The notes below the pieces were generated by a model that had not been told where the DNA came from, did no database searches, and saw nothing but the letters and a program-made list of their open reading frames with translations. From the NCBI GenBank assembly GCA_900771305.1, contig CAAGNL010000541.1, positions 1 to 14,468 of the forward strand: DNA of 14,468 nt. The letters are read 5' to 3'. Shown in pieces: positions 7,740-14,007 of this stretch. The translations under genes and the position numbers were made by a program. Numbering within the stretch: the stretch's first letter is position 1; each line of letters opens with the position of its first letter. Source of the DNA: Kiritimatiellia bacterium (lineage in GTDB: Bacteria; Verrucomicrobiota; Kiritimatiellia; RFP12; UBA1067).

Positions 7740-7748
7740 TGATTTAAT
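7740..7748 (+). promoter_or_regulatory. Candidate extended -10 promoter (TGA TTTAAT) of the sigma-54 regulator
   Basis: TGA-TTTAAT lies 23 nt before the ATG at 7772. A TTGTCC at 7718-7723 is a possible -35, but its 19-nt spacing is long. RNA starting near 7755 would carry a short leader with GAGGA (7756-7760) before the ATG. Confidence 0.45.
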
Positions 7749-7771
7749 GGTCGCCGAGGAAATAGGCGAAT

Positions 7772-9259
7772 ATGGATACGTTGATCATCACCGGGTGGGG
7801 ATGGAAGGAATATGCGGTTGCGGCGGCTGTCGCCCTCAAAGGGCTGAACGGCCTGGCCGAGGTCATGGGCATGAGTAAGCGGCGTCTTCCGGAGTATTTT
7901 GAGGGCGAGGGGCGCAAGTGGAAGCGGGTGTTCTTGATCGGCATGAGTTTGGGCGGCGACGAGCAACGGCTGGCGGCGGCCTTGAAGGCGATGAAGAAGA
8001 CTGAGGTCGTGTGGATCAGTTCGCTGCCGATGAGTGAGTCGCAGGAGAAGTTGATCGCACCGCTTCTTAAAGTGCATCAGGCGAAGGGCGAACTTTTCAA
8101 CGGGTCGCTGGTGAAGGCCGTCGGGGACTTCTTCAAGATTGATGTGCAGCCTTATGTCCCGTTTGCGTTGGAGGGAAACAGGATCCCGAAGTCCGTACCG
8201 CCATTCCACGAACTCATCTGTGCGGCGATGTCTGCCTATCGGAATTATCGGGACGAGGATTCGTTTGCGATGGCGGTTCGGTATCTCGCCGAGGGTATTC
8301 GTGAGGAGTCGTGGAGTTCCGATGCCAAGCGGATTGTGAACCACTATCGTCGCTACGGGAATCGCGAGCTGATCGGTAACAGTATTCAGATGAAGCAGCT
8401 TCGGGAACGCATTAATTTTGTCGCGGCGAATCCCGAGGCTCGCGTCCTGGTGATTGGCGAGAGCGGAACGGGCAAGGAAACCGTCGCCCTGCAGATCCAC
8501 AACCGTTCCGCGCGCAGGAATGAGGTCTTCTACGCATTCAACTGTGCCAGCGTCAACCCAGAGCTTCTCGCGAGTAAGTTCTTCGGACACGAGAAGGGGG
8601 CGTTCACTGGCGCGGACAAGCGTGAACTCGGTCTTTTCGAGTTGGCAAGCGGCGGAACGCTGTTTCTCGACGAGATCGGCGAACTGCCGCTGGCGGCACA
8701 AGGACTCCTGCTGCGCGTTCTTGAAGAGGGGCGCTTCATGCGCGTTGGCGGCACGGAGGAGATCGCTGTGGACGTTCGGCTCATCACGGCGACCAATCGG
8801 AATCTGCCCGTGCGCGTCCGCGAGGGGAAGTTCCGCGAGGATTTGTTCATGCGGCTCAACGTGATTCAGCTCCGCATCCCGCCGCTCCGTGAACATCGCG
8901 AGGACATTCGGGATGTGGCGGACAACTGGTGGTTCAACAAGTTCCGCAGGCATCTCACGGACGAGCAAGCCGCTGCGCTTATGGCCTACGACTATCCGGG
9001 CAACGTGCGCGAGCTTCTGAATGTCCTCGAACGGGCGGTTGTGTTCAAGATGGAGGATTTCTCGGAGCTGATGATCGAGCATCAACAGATGAATGCCGGT
9101 TTGCAGGAGGACGCGCCGGATAAGTCGGAGGTCCCCGATGAGCTGGACGAGGTGATTCGCTGGCACATCAAGAAGGTGTACCAGAAGTACGGACAGAATG
9201 TCAGCAAGGCGGCTGCCGCGCTGAAGATCACGCGTAACACGCTCCGCAAGTACCTGTAA
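7772..9259 (+). CDS. Sigma-54-dependent transcriptional activator with novel N-terminal domain
   Basis: This 495-aa protein opens sigma-54 promoters by ATP hydrolysis. The AAA+ core (about 196-425) has Walker A GESGTGKE (229-236), the sigma-54 contact loop GAFTGA (276-281), Walker B GGTLFLDE (294-301) and arginine-finger region REDLFMRLN (355-363). A Fis-type helix-turn-helix ends the protein (about 465-494, NVSKAAAALKITRNTLRKYL). The first ~195 residues are not a receiver, PAS, GAF or RtcR-type domain that I recognise. The alternating strands and helices (LIITGWGWKEYAVAAAVAL; RVFLIGMSLGGDEQRL; TEVVWISSLPMSES) recall the order of a DHH phosphoesterase with the metal-binding Asp/His residues lost; this is inference. 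No sensor kinase and no clear sigma-54 promoter were seen nearby, so it is an orphan regulator that probably senses a ligand directly. GC content appears lower than in flanking core genes. Confidence 0.93.
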   Translation: MDTLIITGWGWKEYAVAAAVALKGLNGLAEVMGMSKRRLPEYFEGEGRKWKRVFLIGMSLGGDEQRLAAALKAMKKTEVVWISSLPMSESQEKLIAPLLKVHQAKGELFNGSLVKAVGDFFKIDVQPYVPFALEGNRIPKSVPPFHELICAAMSAYRNYRDEDSFAMAVRYLAEGIREESWSSDAKRIVNHYRRYGNRELIGNSIQMKQLRERINFVAANPEARVLVIGESGTGKETVALQIHNRSARRNEVFYAFNCASVNPELLASKFFGHEKGAFTGADKRELGLFELASGGTLFLDEIGELPLAAQGLLLRVLEEGRFMRVGGTEEIAVDVRLITATNRNLPVRVREGKFREDLFMRLNVIQLRIPPLREHREDIRDVADNWWFNKFRRHLTDEQAAALMAYDYPGNVRELLNVLERAVVFKMEDFSELMIEHQQMNAGLQEDAPDKSEVPDELDEVIRWHIKKVYQKYGQNVSKAAAALKITRNTLRKYL

Positions 9260-9285
9260 ATCTCGTGCCATGTGGAACTATCTGG

Positions 9286-9320
9286 CTACTAAAAAATAGC
9301 GCGATGTCATTTTTTAGTAG
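9286..9320. repeat. Perfect 12-bp inverted repeat, possible terminator or operator
   Basis: CTACTAAAAAAT (9286-9297) and ATTTTTTAGTAG (9309-9320) are exact reverse complements around an 11-nt loop. It lies 26 nt after the sigma-54 regulator stop and 32 nt before the -10 box of the ATPase gene. The stem is A/T-rich with a weak GC part, so it is a poor classical intrinsic terminator. It may instead be an operator or a bidirectional terminator. Confidence 0.65.
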
Positions 9321-9348
9321 TTGTCATGCTGAAGAATGTGCAAATAAA

Positions 9349-9357
9349 TGTTATAAT
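9349..9357 (+). promoter_or_regulatory. Extended -10 promoter (TGT TATAAT) of the ATPase gene
   Basis: TGT-TATAAT matches the extended -10 pattern. RNA would start near 9364, giving a leader of about 34 nt to the ATG at 9398. No -35 match is seen at 17 nt. Confidence 0.65.
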
Positions 9358-9397
9358 ATGGGATGTATTTCTTCGATAATACAGGTAGAGCTTGCTT

Positions 9398-10831
9398 ATG
9401 TTCATAGGTAGAGAGACGGAACTCAAGGACTTGAAGAACCTCTGGAGAAGGTCAGCGGCTTCTCTTGTCACCGTTCGCGGACGCAGGCGAATTGGTAAGT
9501 CGACACTCATTGAGGAGTTTGCGCGACGTAACCATGTGAGGTTTGTAAAGATTGATGGTGTTCATCCGGGGCCTGGTGTCACGAACGAGACGCAGCTTGA
9601 AAACTTTGCGAGGATGCTCGCAGCGCAGACCGGGACGGCGTATGAGCCGCTGACAAATTGGTTTGATGCGTTCAAGCGACTTGATGCATGTCTCAGTCCG
9701 CGAGAGAAGGCTGTTCTGCTTCTTGACGAAATCTCGTGGATGGGCAAGTACGATCCCACGTTCACCGGCAATTTGAAGATTGCATGGGACAACTGGTTTT
9801 CCAAAAAGCCGAAGCTCATCATGTTTCTGTGCGGTTCGGTTTCAAGTTGGATTGACAAGTACATCCTGATGAACACGGGGTTTGTCGGGCGTCCGACGAT
9901 GCGCATGGATCTTCGTGAATTGTCGATGCGTGAGTCGTATGAATTCTGGAAGGTGCGCAACAGCGGTGCCTCCATGCGGGAGGTCGTTGACATCCTTTCC
10001 GTAGTCGGAGGTGTCCCGAAGTACCTTGAGGACGTTGACCCTCTGGCAACGGCGGATGAGAACATCGGGCGAATGTGTTTCAGCTCGGACGGTTCGCTGG
10101 TCAAGGAGTTCGACGAAATGTTCAACGACTCGCTTGAGGAAGGTCTTGCGGTCAGGAAGAAACTTCTGACTGCGTTACGGGATGGACCTCTTGATATGAC
10201 TGAATTGGCCAAATTCTGCGGAATGGATCCAAGCGGGTATGTCACGGCAAATCTTAAGGCGTTGGAGGCCGCTGGGTTTGTCGCCTGTGACAATGGTTGC
10301 AATCCCGTCAACGGCAAGAAGCTGAAGTCGCCGCGTTACCGAATTTGCGACAATTACGTGCGGTTCTATCTCAAGTACATCGAGCCGAACCGACCTCTGA
10401 TTGAGAAGGGTGCGTTTAGGTTTTCGTCCATTGAGCAGTTGCCCGGATTGAGCGCGTTTCTTGGACTTCAATTCGAGACGTTGGTGAACGCGAACCTTGC
10501 GGCACTGATGGACGAACTTGGGCTGGGGAGGACGTTGCTCGTTTCTGCTGCGCCGTACAGCCAGCGTAAGACGCAGCGCATAAAGGGATGCCAGGTCGAC
10601 CTGCTGATCCAGACGGACGCGGCAATTCACGTTGTGGAGGTCAAGCGCCGCGAGCGCATTGACGAGGATGTGATTGACGAGGTGAAGGAGAAGGTCCGGC
10701 GGCTGAAGGTCAGGCACGGCGTGAGCATCTTCCCGGAGCTTGTCTATGCGGGGAATATCTCCAAGCGCATTGAGGCCGTCGGCTACTTCAGGAGAATCAT
10801 ATCCGCAGAGGATTTGCTGGGAATTTCGTGA
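9398..10831 (+). CDS. AAA-type ATPase with C-terminal DUF234/PD-(D/E)XK-like domain
   Basis: This 477-aa protein belongs to the ATPase_2 plus DUF234 type, common in archaea and scattered in bacteria by transfer. The start MFIGRETELKDL is the usual N-terminus of the family, so I place it at the ATG at 9398; a TTG at 9392 is an alternative. The Walker A is GRRRIGKST (about 28-36) and the Walker B is VLLLDE (ending D110, E111). A winged-helix-like part follows (about 250-310, DMTELAKFCGMDPSGYVTANL). The C-terminal domain contains VDLLIQ (D401), then VVEVKRR (E414, K416), the spacing of a PD-(D/E)XK nuclease core. The cellular role of the family is not established; defence or DNA-related roles are suggested for relatives. 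Its base use (many GTT, TTT, AAT codons) is visibly more AT-rich than fhs or glyQS, consistent with acquisition by transfer. Confidence 0.88.
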   Translation: MFIGRETELKDLKNLWRRSAASLVTVRGRRRIGKSTLIEEFARRNHVRFVKIDGVHPGPGVTNETQLENFARMLAAQTGTAYEPLTNWFDAFKRLDACLSPREKAVLLLDEISWMGKYDPTFTGNLKIAWDNWFSKKPKLIMFLCGSVSSWIDKYILMNTGFVGRPTMRMDLRELSMRESYEFWKVRNSGASMREVVDILSVVGGVPKYLEDVDPLATADENIGRMCFSSDGSLVKEFDEMFNDSLEEGLAVRKKLLTALRDGPLDMTELAKFCGMDPSGYVTANLKALEAAGFVACDNGCNPVNGKKLKSPRYRICDNYVRFYLKYIEPNRPLIEKGAFRFSSIEQLPGLSAFLGLQFETLVNANLAALMDELGLGRTLLVSAAPYSQRKTQRIKGCQVDLLIQTDAAIHVVEVKRRERIDEDVIDEVKEKVRRLKVRHGVSIFPELVYAGNISKRIEAVGYFRRIISAEDLLGIS

Positions 10832-10916
10832 TAAGCCTGACGCGGGCGCGAAGCTCCAGCGCATCGACATCGCAACAGATCTTGCCGACACAGCGGTGTA
10901 CATTGCCAAGGAATGA
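10827..10916 (+). pseudogene. Possible gene remnant after the ATPase gene
   Basis: In a frame shifted from the ATPase gene, codons read DKPDAGAKLQRIDIATDLAD and then TAVYIAKE before TGA at 10914. The composition is protein-like, but there is no start codon of its own. It could be the 3' relic of a decayed gene whose body is gone. I do not recognise the family, and chance cannot be excluded. Confidence 0.25.
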
Positions 10917-10977
10917 CGTCTGGTTTCGCTTTAACCACCCGCTGATTCCAAAATAACGACTGTGTAGTGAAGACCTA

Positions 10978-11013
10978 CGAGCAAAAAACCAGCAAACGCT
11001 GGGGTTTTGCTCG
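10978..11013. terminator. Strong hairpin, probable bidirectional intrinsic terminator
   Basis: CGAGCAAAA (10978-10986) pairs with TTTTGCTCG (11005-11013), and CCAGC (10989-10993) pairs with GCTGG (10998-11002), with an AA/GG internal loop and an AAAC apical loop. Read on the minus strand, the GC stem is followed by a run of six T. Read on the plus strand it is followed by GG and four T. It lies 147 nt after the ATPase stop codon and would end that transcript; it could also be a structured RNA. Confidence 0.6.
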
Positions 11014-11064
11014 CGAACGTGGAAAATCGGACACCTACAAGCAGTTGTCGGCGGCGCGGCTTGA

Positions 11065-11193
11065 AAGAGGGCCGTTTCCAACTATGGTTTGGTAACGGCA
11101 AAGGAGATTGGTACGCTGGGCAGACACCTCAGAGATGTATTGGAGTGGATCAAGCTCGGGAGGATGGAAAAACGCGGGCGGGGACTCCGCTGA
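11065..11193 (+). pseudogene. Possible gene remnant (protein-like frame without start)
   Basis: This frame, bounded by TGA at 11062 and TGA at 11191, reads AKEIGTLGRHLRDVLEWIKL and then GRMEKRGRG in its centre and end. That is an amphipathic, helix-like pattern typical of real protein ends. No usable start codon or ribosome binding site is present. It is probably the eroded 3' end of a gene whose family I do not recognise. Confidence 0.25.
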
Positions 11194-11234
11194 GTTGGGC
11201 ATCCCACGCGCGGTCGGGTGGAGGGAGGTCTTGC

Positions 11235-11318
11235 ATACGGGGTCCGGTCACTCCGTATCAGCGCCCCGTTCCGCTCTTGAACAGTCTTTGTCGGTCACGG
11301 AGTGACCGCCCCCCGTAT
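11235..11318. repeat. Long inverted repeat, 20 of 22 positions paired
   Basis: ATACGGGG (11235-11242) pairs with CCCCGTAT (11311-11318), and CGGTCACTCCGT (11245-11256) pairs with ACGGAGTGACCG (11297-11308), separated by a 2x2 internal loop. The spacer is 40 nt. Shorter competing pairings exist: CGGTCAC/GTGACCG as a local hairpin at 11292-11308, and ATACGG/CCGTAT at 11235-11240 and 11253-11258. The element could be a MITE-like unit with terminal inverted repeats or a switching RNA leader. Confidence 0.75.
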
Positions 11319-11395
11319 CAGGTGTTCACCCGCCACCAGACGTGGACATCGACAAGTCGGCCCACCCGGCACAAGGAGCCTACACTTTTGTTCAC
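11311..11395 (+). repeat. Dispersed 86-bp repeat, copy B
   Basis: This is the partner of the repeat at 7607-7692, in the same orientation, with the blocks CCCCGTATCA, CACCCGCCACCAG and CACTTTTG. Its first eight bases are also the right end of the long inverted repeat. It ends 54 nt before the glyQS -10 box. Confidence 0.8.
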
Positions 11396-11446
11396 ACACA
11401 ACCACTGAATGCGAAGCACTTGCCTCCCGCAGGGGCGGGCGGCTTG

Positions 11447-11455
11447 TGGTATACT
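11447..11455 (+). promoter_or_regulatory. Extended -10 promoter (TGG TATACT) of glyQS
   Basis: TGG-TATACT would start RNA near 11462. That gives a leader of about 51 nt to the preferred glyQS ATG at 11513, or an almost leaderless message for the in-frame ATG at 11465. No -35 match is present. Confidence 0.6.
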
Positions 11456-11512
11456 ATCCAGCTCATGCGGGACGGCAATCCAGCCGCCACCGCCCAAAAG
11501 GAAAAAGAAGAA

Positions 11513-13096
11513 ATGGCAGAAGAAAACAAGTCCACCCTCGATCCGCTCGCCGCTCTCTGCAAGCGCCGTGGGTTCATCTACCACTCCTCCGAGATCTACG
11601 GCGGCATGCCGGGATTCTGGGACTACGGTCCGCTCGGCTGCGAGCTGAAGCAGAACGTCAAGCAGGCCTGGTGGCAGTTCACCGTGCGCGGCCGCAGCGA
11701 CGTCGCCGGCCTCGATGCGACGATCATCATGCACCCGAAGATCTGGAAGGCCTCGGGCCACCTTGACACGTTCGCAGATCCGATGACGATGTGCAAGGAC
11801 TGCAAGAAGCTCATGCGCGCGGACCAGGTGAAGGACATCTACGAAGACCAGAAGAAGAAGCCCCAGCCCAAGGTCGCCGGCGCCGAGTTCTTCTGCCCCT
11901 ACTGCGGCGGCGAGCTCACCGAGCCGAAGCCGTTCAACCTCATGTTCAAGACGGTCGTCGGCCCGATCGACGATCCCTCCAACGTCGCCTACCTCCGCCC
12001 CGAGACGGCGCAGGCGATCTTCGCGCAGTTCACCAACGTGCTCGCCACGTCCCGCCAGAGCGTGCCGTTCGGCATCGCGCAGATGGGCAAGAGCTTCCGC
12101 AACGAGGTGACGCCCCGCAACTACACCTTCCGCTCGCGCGAGTTCGAGCAGATGGAGCTCGAGTTCTTCATCCGTCCGGACGAGGCGATCGAGATCCTCC
12201 ACGGCCACGTCGTGACGCTCGCGGACAATCCCGACCTCGACGGCGAGGTCCAGGACGACTGGGGCTGGGAAGTCTGGCACAAGTACTGGGTCGAGCAGCG
12301 CAAGAAGTTCCTCACGGCCGTCGGTCTGCCTCCCTCCCGCTTCGTTGAATACTGGCAGAAGCCCGACGAGCTCGCCCACTACGCCCGTGCGTGTGTGGAC
12401 ATCGAGTACGACTTCCCGTTCGGCCGCCAGGAGCTCGAGGGCATCGCCGCCCGCTCCGACTTCGATCTCTCCCAGCACCAGAAGCACTCCGGCGAGAGCC
12501 AGATGGTGTTCGACGACCCGCTCAAACAGGCCGCGAAGAAGATGGACGAGGCCGCGCGCAAGGCGTTCATCGAGAAGGTCCAGGCCGACTGGGTCGCCCG
12601 CGGGAAGGATCCGATCGCGGCGGAGAAGTTCTGCCAGAACCTCTTCGACGGCAAGTACGTGCCGCACGTGATCGAGCCCTCCGCCGGCGTCGACCGCCTC
12701 ATGCTCGCCCTCCTCTGCGAGGCGTACGAGGAGCAGAAGCTCACGGACGACAAGGGCAAGGAGGACATCCGCACGGTGCTCCACTTCAACCCGAAGGTCG
12801 CGCCGGTCAAGGTCGCGGTGTTCCCGCTCGTGAAGAAGGACGAGGCCAGCTACAAGATGGCCAAGGAGATCTTCGGCAAGCTCCGCAAGAAGGTGAACGT
12901 GTTCTGGGACGAGTCCGGCCAGATCGGCCGCCGCTACCGCCGCCAGGACGAGGCCGGCACGCCGTGGTGCATCACGGTGGACCCCGAGTCCCCGAAGGAC
13001 GGCAAGTTCACGGTCCGCGACCGCGACTCCATGCAGCAGGAGCGTCTCTCGTTCGAGGAGTTTCTCGCGAAGATGTACACCGCGCTCGAGTTCTGA
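11513..13096 (+). CDS. glyQS: Glycine--tRNA ligase, dimeric class II type
   Basis: This enzyme charges tRNA-Gly in the cytoplasm and is the single-chain (alpha2) form, not the bacterial glyQ/glyS pair. The 528-aa product contains GFWDYGPLGCELKQNV (about 34-49, motif 1 region), RPETAQ (162-167), motif 2 FRNEVTPRN...FRSREFEQME (195-215) and motif 3 EPSAGVDRL at about 388-396. An inserted zinc-ribbon-like unit has C94, C97, C128 and C131. The anticodon-binding domain runs from about 420 (KVAPVKVAVFPL) to the end. I start at the ATG at 11513, preceded by AAGGAAAAAGAAG. An in-frame ATG at 11465 would add 16 residues, and the frame stays open further upstream through repeat copy B, which is not coding. 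A strong terminator follows. Confidence 0.96.
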   Translation: MAEENKSTLDPLAALCKRRGFIYHSSEIYGGMPGFWDYGPLGCELKQNVKQAWWQFTVRGRSDVAGLDATIIMHPKIWKASGHLDTFADPMTMCKDCKKLMRADQVKDIYEDQKKKPQPKVAGAEFFCPYCGGELTEPKPFNLMFKTVVGPIDDPSNVAYLRPETAQAIFAQFTNVLATSRQSVPFGIAQMGKSFRNEVTPRNYTFRSREFEQMELEFFIRPDEAIEILHGHVVTLADNPDLDGEVQDDWGWEVWHKYWVEQRKKFLTAVGLPPSRFVEYWQKPDELAHYARACVDIEYDFPFGRQELEGIAARSDFDLSQHQKHSGESQMVFDDPLKQAAKKMDEAARKAFIEKVQADWVARGKDPIAAEKFCQNLFDGKYVPHVIEPSAGVDRLMLALLCEAYEEQKLTDDKGKEDIRTVLHFNPKVAPVKVAVFPLVKKDEASYKMAKEIFGKLRKKVNVFWDESGQIGRRYRRQDEAGTPWCITVDPESPKDGKFTVRDRDSMQQERLSFEEFLAKMYTALEF

Positions 13097-13116
13097 GCGA
13101 GGGGTATGTAAAGACG

Positions 13117-13147
13117 AAGCGGCGGGGCCTTGGGGCTCCGCCGCTTT
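13117..13147. terminator. Intrinsic terminator shared by convergent genes
   Basis: AAGCGGCGGGGCC (13117-13129) pairs with GGCTCCGCCGCTT (13134-13146), a 13-bp stem with one G-U pair and a TTGG loop, followed by a T-containing tail. It lies 21 nt after the glyQS stop and 31 nt beyond the stop of the minus-strand coiled-coil gene, so it can serve both directions. Confidence 0.85.
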
Positions 13148-13177
13148 CATGTACGTAGGTATGCGGGATTCGTGACG

Positions 13178-13963
13178 TCAGCGCCGTCCGCCGTGGCCGC
13201 GGCCGAACCCGCCCCAGGACTCCGTGGCCTGGTAGACCTGTTTGACGGTTTCGACCAGCTCCTTGCCGGCTTCGCCCTTGACGCCGAAGGACCGTGCCGT
13301 CTGGTCGAGAAGGATCTCGCGCTCCTGCTGGGCGACGGCGCGCAGTTTCTGTCCGACCTCGCGCATCTCCTGTTGGGCGGCCATGCGCTCCTCGTCGGTG
13401 ACGGAACCGTCGTCCGGCGCGAAGGCCATGTTGCGCAGCTCCTCCTGGCGGGCGATGAGGTCCTGATATTGTTCGTGGACAAGCTTCTGTTTGGGGGAGA
13501 GGCGGTTGACATCGACCGAAGCGAGAATGTCGAGCTTGTTCTGGGCGCGCTCGAGTTGATGGGTGCGCATGTTGGCGAAACGGTTCGTCATGCGCGTGTA
13601 GCGCTCGGGGTCGTTCTTCCTGATTTCCTCCATGTGGGCGCGCATCTCCCCCGGCGTGGGCGGTCCGCGGCGTTCTCCCTGGGCGGCGGGCTGGGGCGGA
13701 GGCGGTGGCGTCTCGACGGCCTCCTTCTTCTTCTCGGGGGTGACGCACGTCTCCGCGAGCTGGCGTTCCAGGTCCTGGATGCGCTTGCGCAGGCGGTTGA
13801 GCGCCACGTCGTCGGAGGTGGGCCGGGTGGTCTTTTTCGCGGGCTGCTCGACCTTGCCCTCCGACGCCTGTGGCGCGGGGGCGGCGGGGCGGATGAAATA
13901 CCCGAGCAGCGCACCGCAGAGGAGCGCCGGAACGGCCGAAATGAGGATCGTACGTTTGTCCAT
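13178..13963 (-). CDS. Membrane-anchored coiled-coil protein of unknown function
   Basis: The 261-aa protein starts with an uncleaved-looking membrane anchor (MDKRTILISAVPALLCGALL, then GYFIRP), with the rest predicted outside the cytoplasm. A Pro/Ala-rich linker (about 26-48) leads to a short coiled coil (about 54-72, LNRLRKRIQDLERQLAE) and a second proline-rich linker (PPPPPQP at about 86-92). A long helical, charged region follows (about 104-240, e.g. ERYTRMTNRFANMRTHQLER and LSPKQKLVHEQYQDLI). The tail is rich in Gly and Arg (GGFGRGHGGRR). The helical part resembles Spy/CpxP-like periplasmic helical proteins in style, but I see no clear family motif and assign no function. The ATG at 13963 is 7 nt after an extended -10 box, predicting a leaderless or near-leaderless mRNA. 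Confidence 0.82.
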   Translation of the reverse strand: MDKRTILISAVPALLCGALLGYFIRPAAPAPQASEGKVEQPAKKTTRPTSDDVALNRLRKRIQDLERQLAETCVTPEKKKEAVETPPPPPQPAAQGERRGPPTPGEMRAHMEEIRKNDPERYTRMTNRFANMRTHQLERAQNKLDILASVDVNRLSPKQKLVHEQYQDLIARQEELRNMAFAPDDGSVTDEERMAAQQEMREVGQKLRAVAQQEREILLDQTARSFGVKGEAGKELVETVKQVYQATESWGGFGRGHGGRR

Positions 13964-13970
13964 GGCCGAA

Positions 13971-13979
13971 AGTATAGCA
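13971..13979 (-). promoter_or_regulatory. Extended -10 promoter (TGC TATACT) of the coiled-coil gene
   Basis: On the minus strand TGC-TATACT is followed by 7 nt (TTCGGCC) and then ATGG. The whole block closely resembles the promoter-start block of the ECF sigma gene (TGCTATACT, then TCG, then CCATGG). No -35 match is present. Confidence 0.65.
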
Positions 13980-14007
13980 AAAAAGCGGTGCTGTAGGGCG
14001 TTTCGGG

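Larger units (their letters stand above)
10917..11449. other. Gene-free structured region between ATPase gene and glyQS promoter
   Basis: This 0.53-kb stretch carries no convincing gene. It holds a hairpin at 10978-11013, a protein-like frame without a start at 11065-11193, a long inverted repeat at 11235-11318, repeat copy B at 11311-11395, and a GC-rich hairpin at 11422-11443 (GCCTCCCGC / GCGGGCGGC, one mismatch, loop AGGG). It looks like a mixture of decayed genes and repeated or regulatory elements. Confidence 0.6.

Noticed and set aside
7439..9271. 610-codon minus-strand open frame opposite the sigma-54 regulator
   Set aside because: The plus-strand gene has all AAA+ and HTH motifs; the antisense product is low complexity.
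11200..11460. T-box riboswitch before glyQS
   Set aside because: GGGTGGA occurs at about 11217, but the conserved T-box core (GGGTGGNACCGCG) and an antiterminator are absent, and the likely promoter lies downstream of the region.
11318..13150. 610-codon minus-strand open frame opposite glyQS
   Set aside because: Shadow of the glycyl-tRNA synthetase gene, with Leu/Glu/Val/Arg-rich sequence and no domain.
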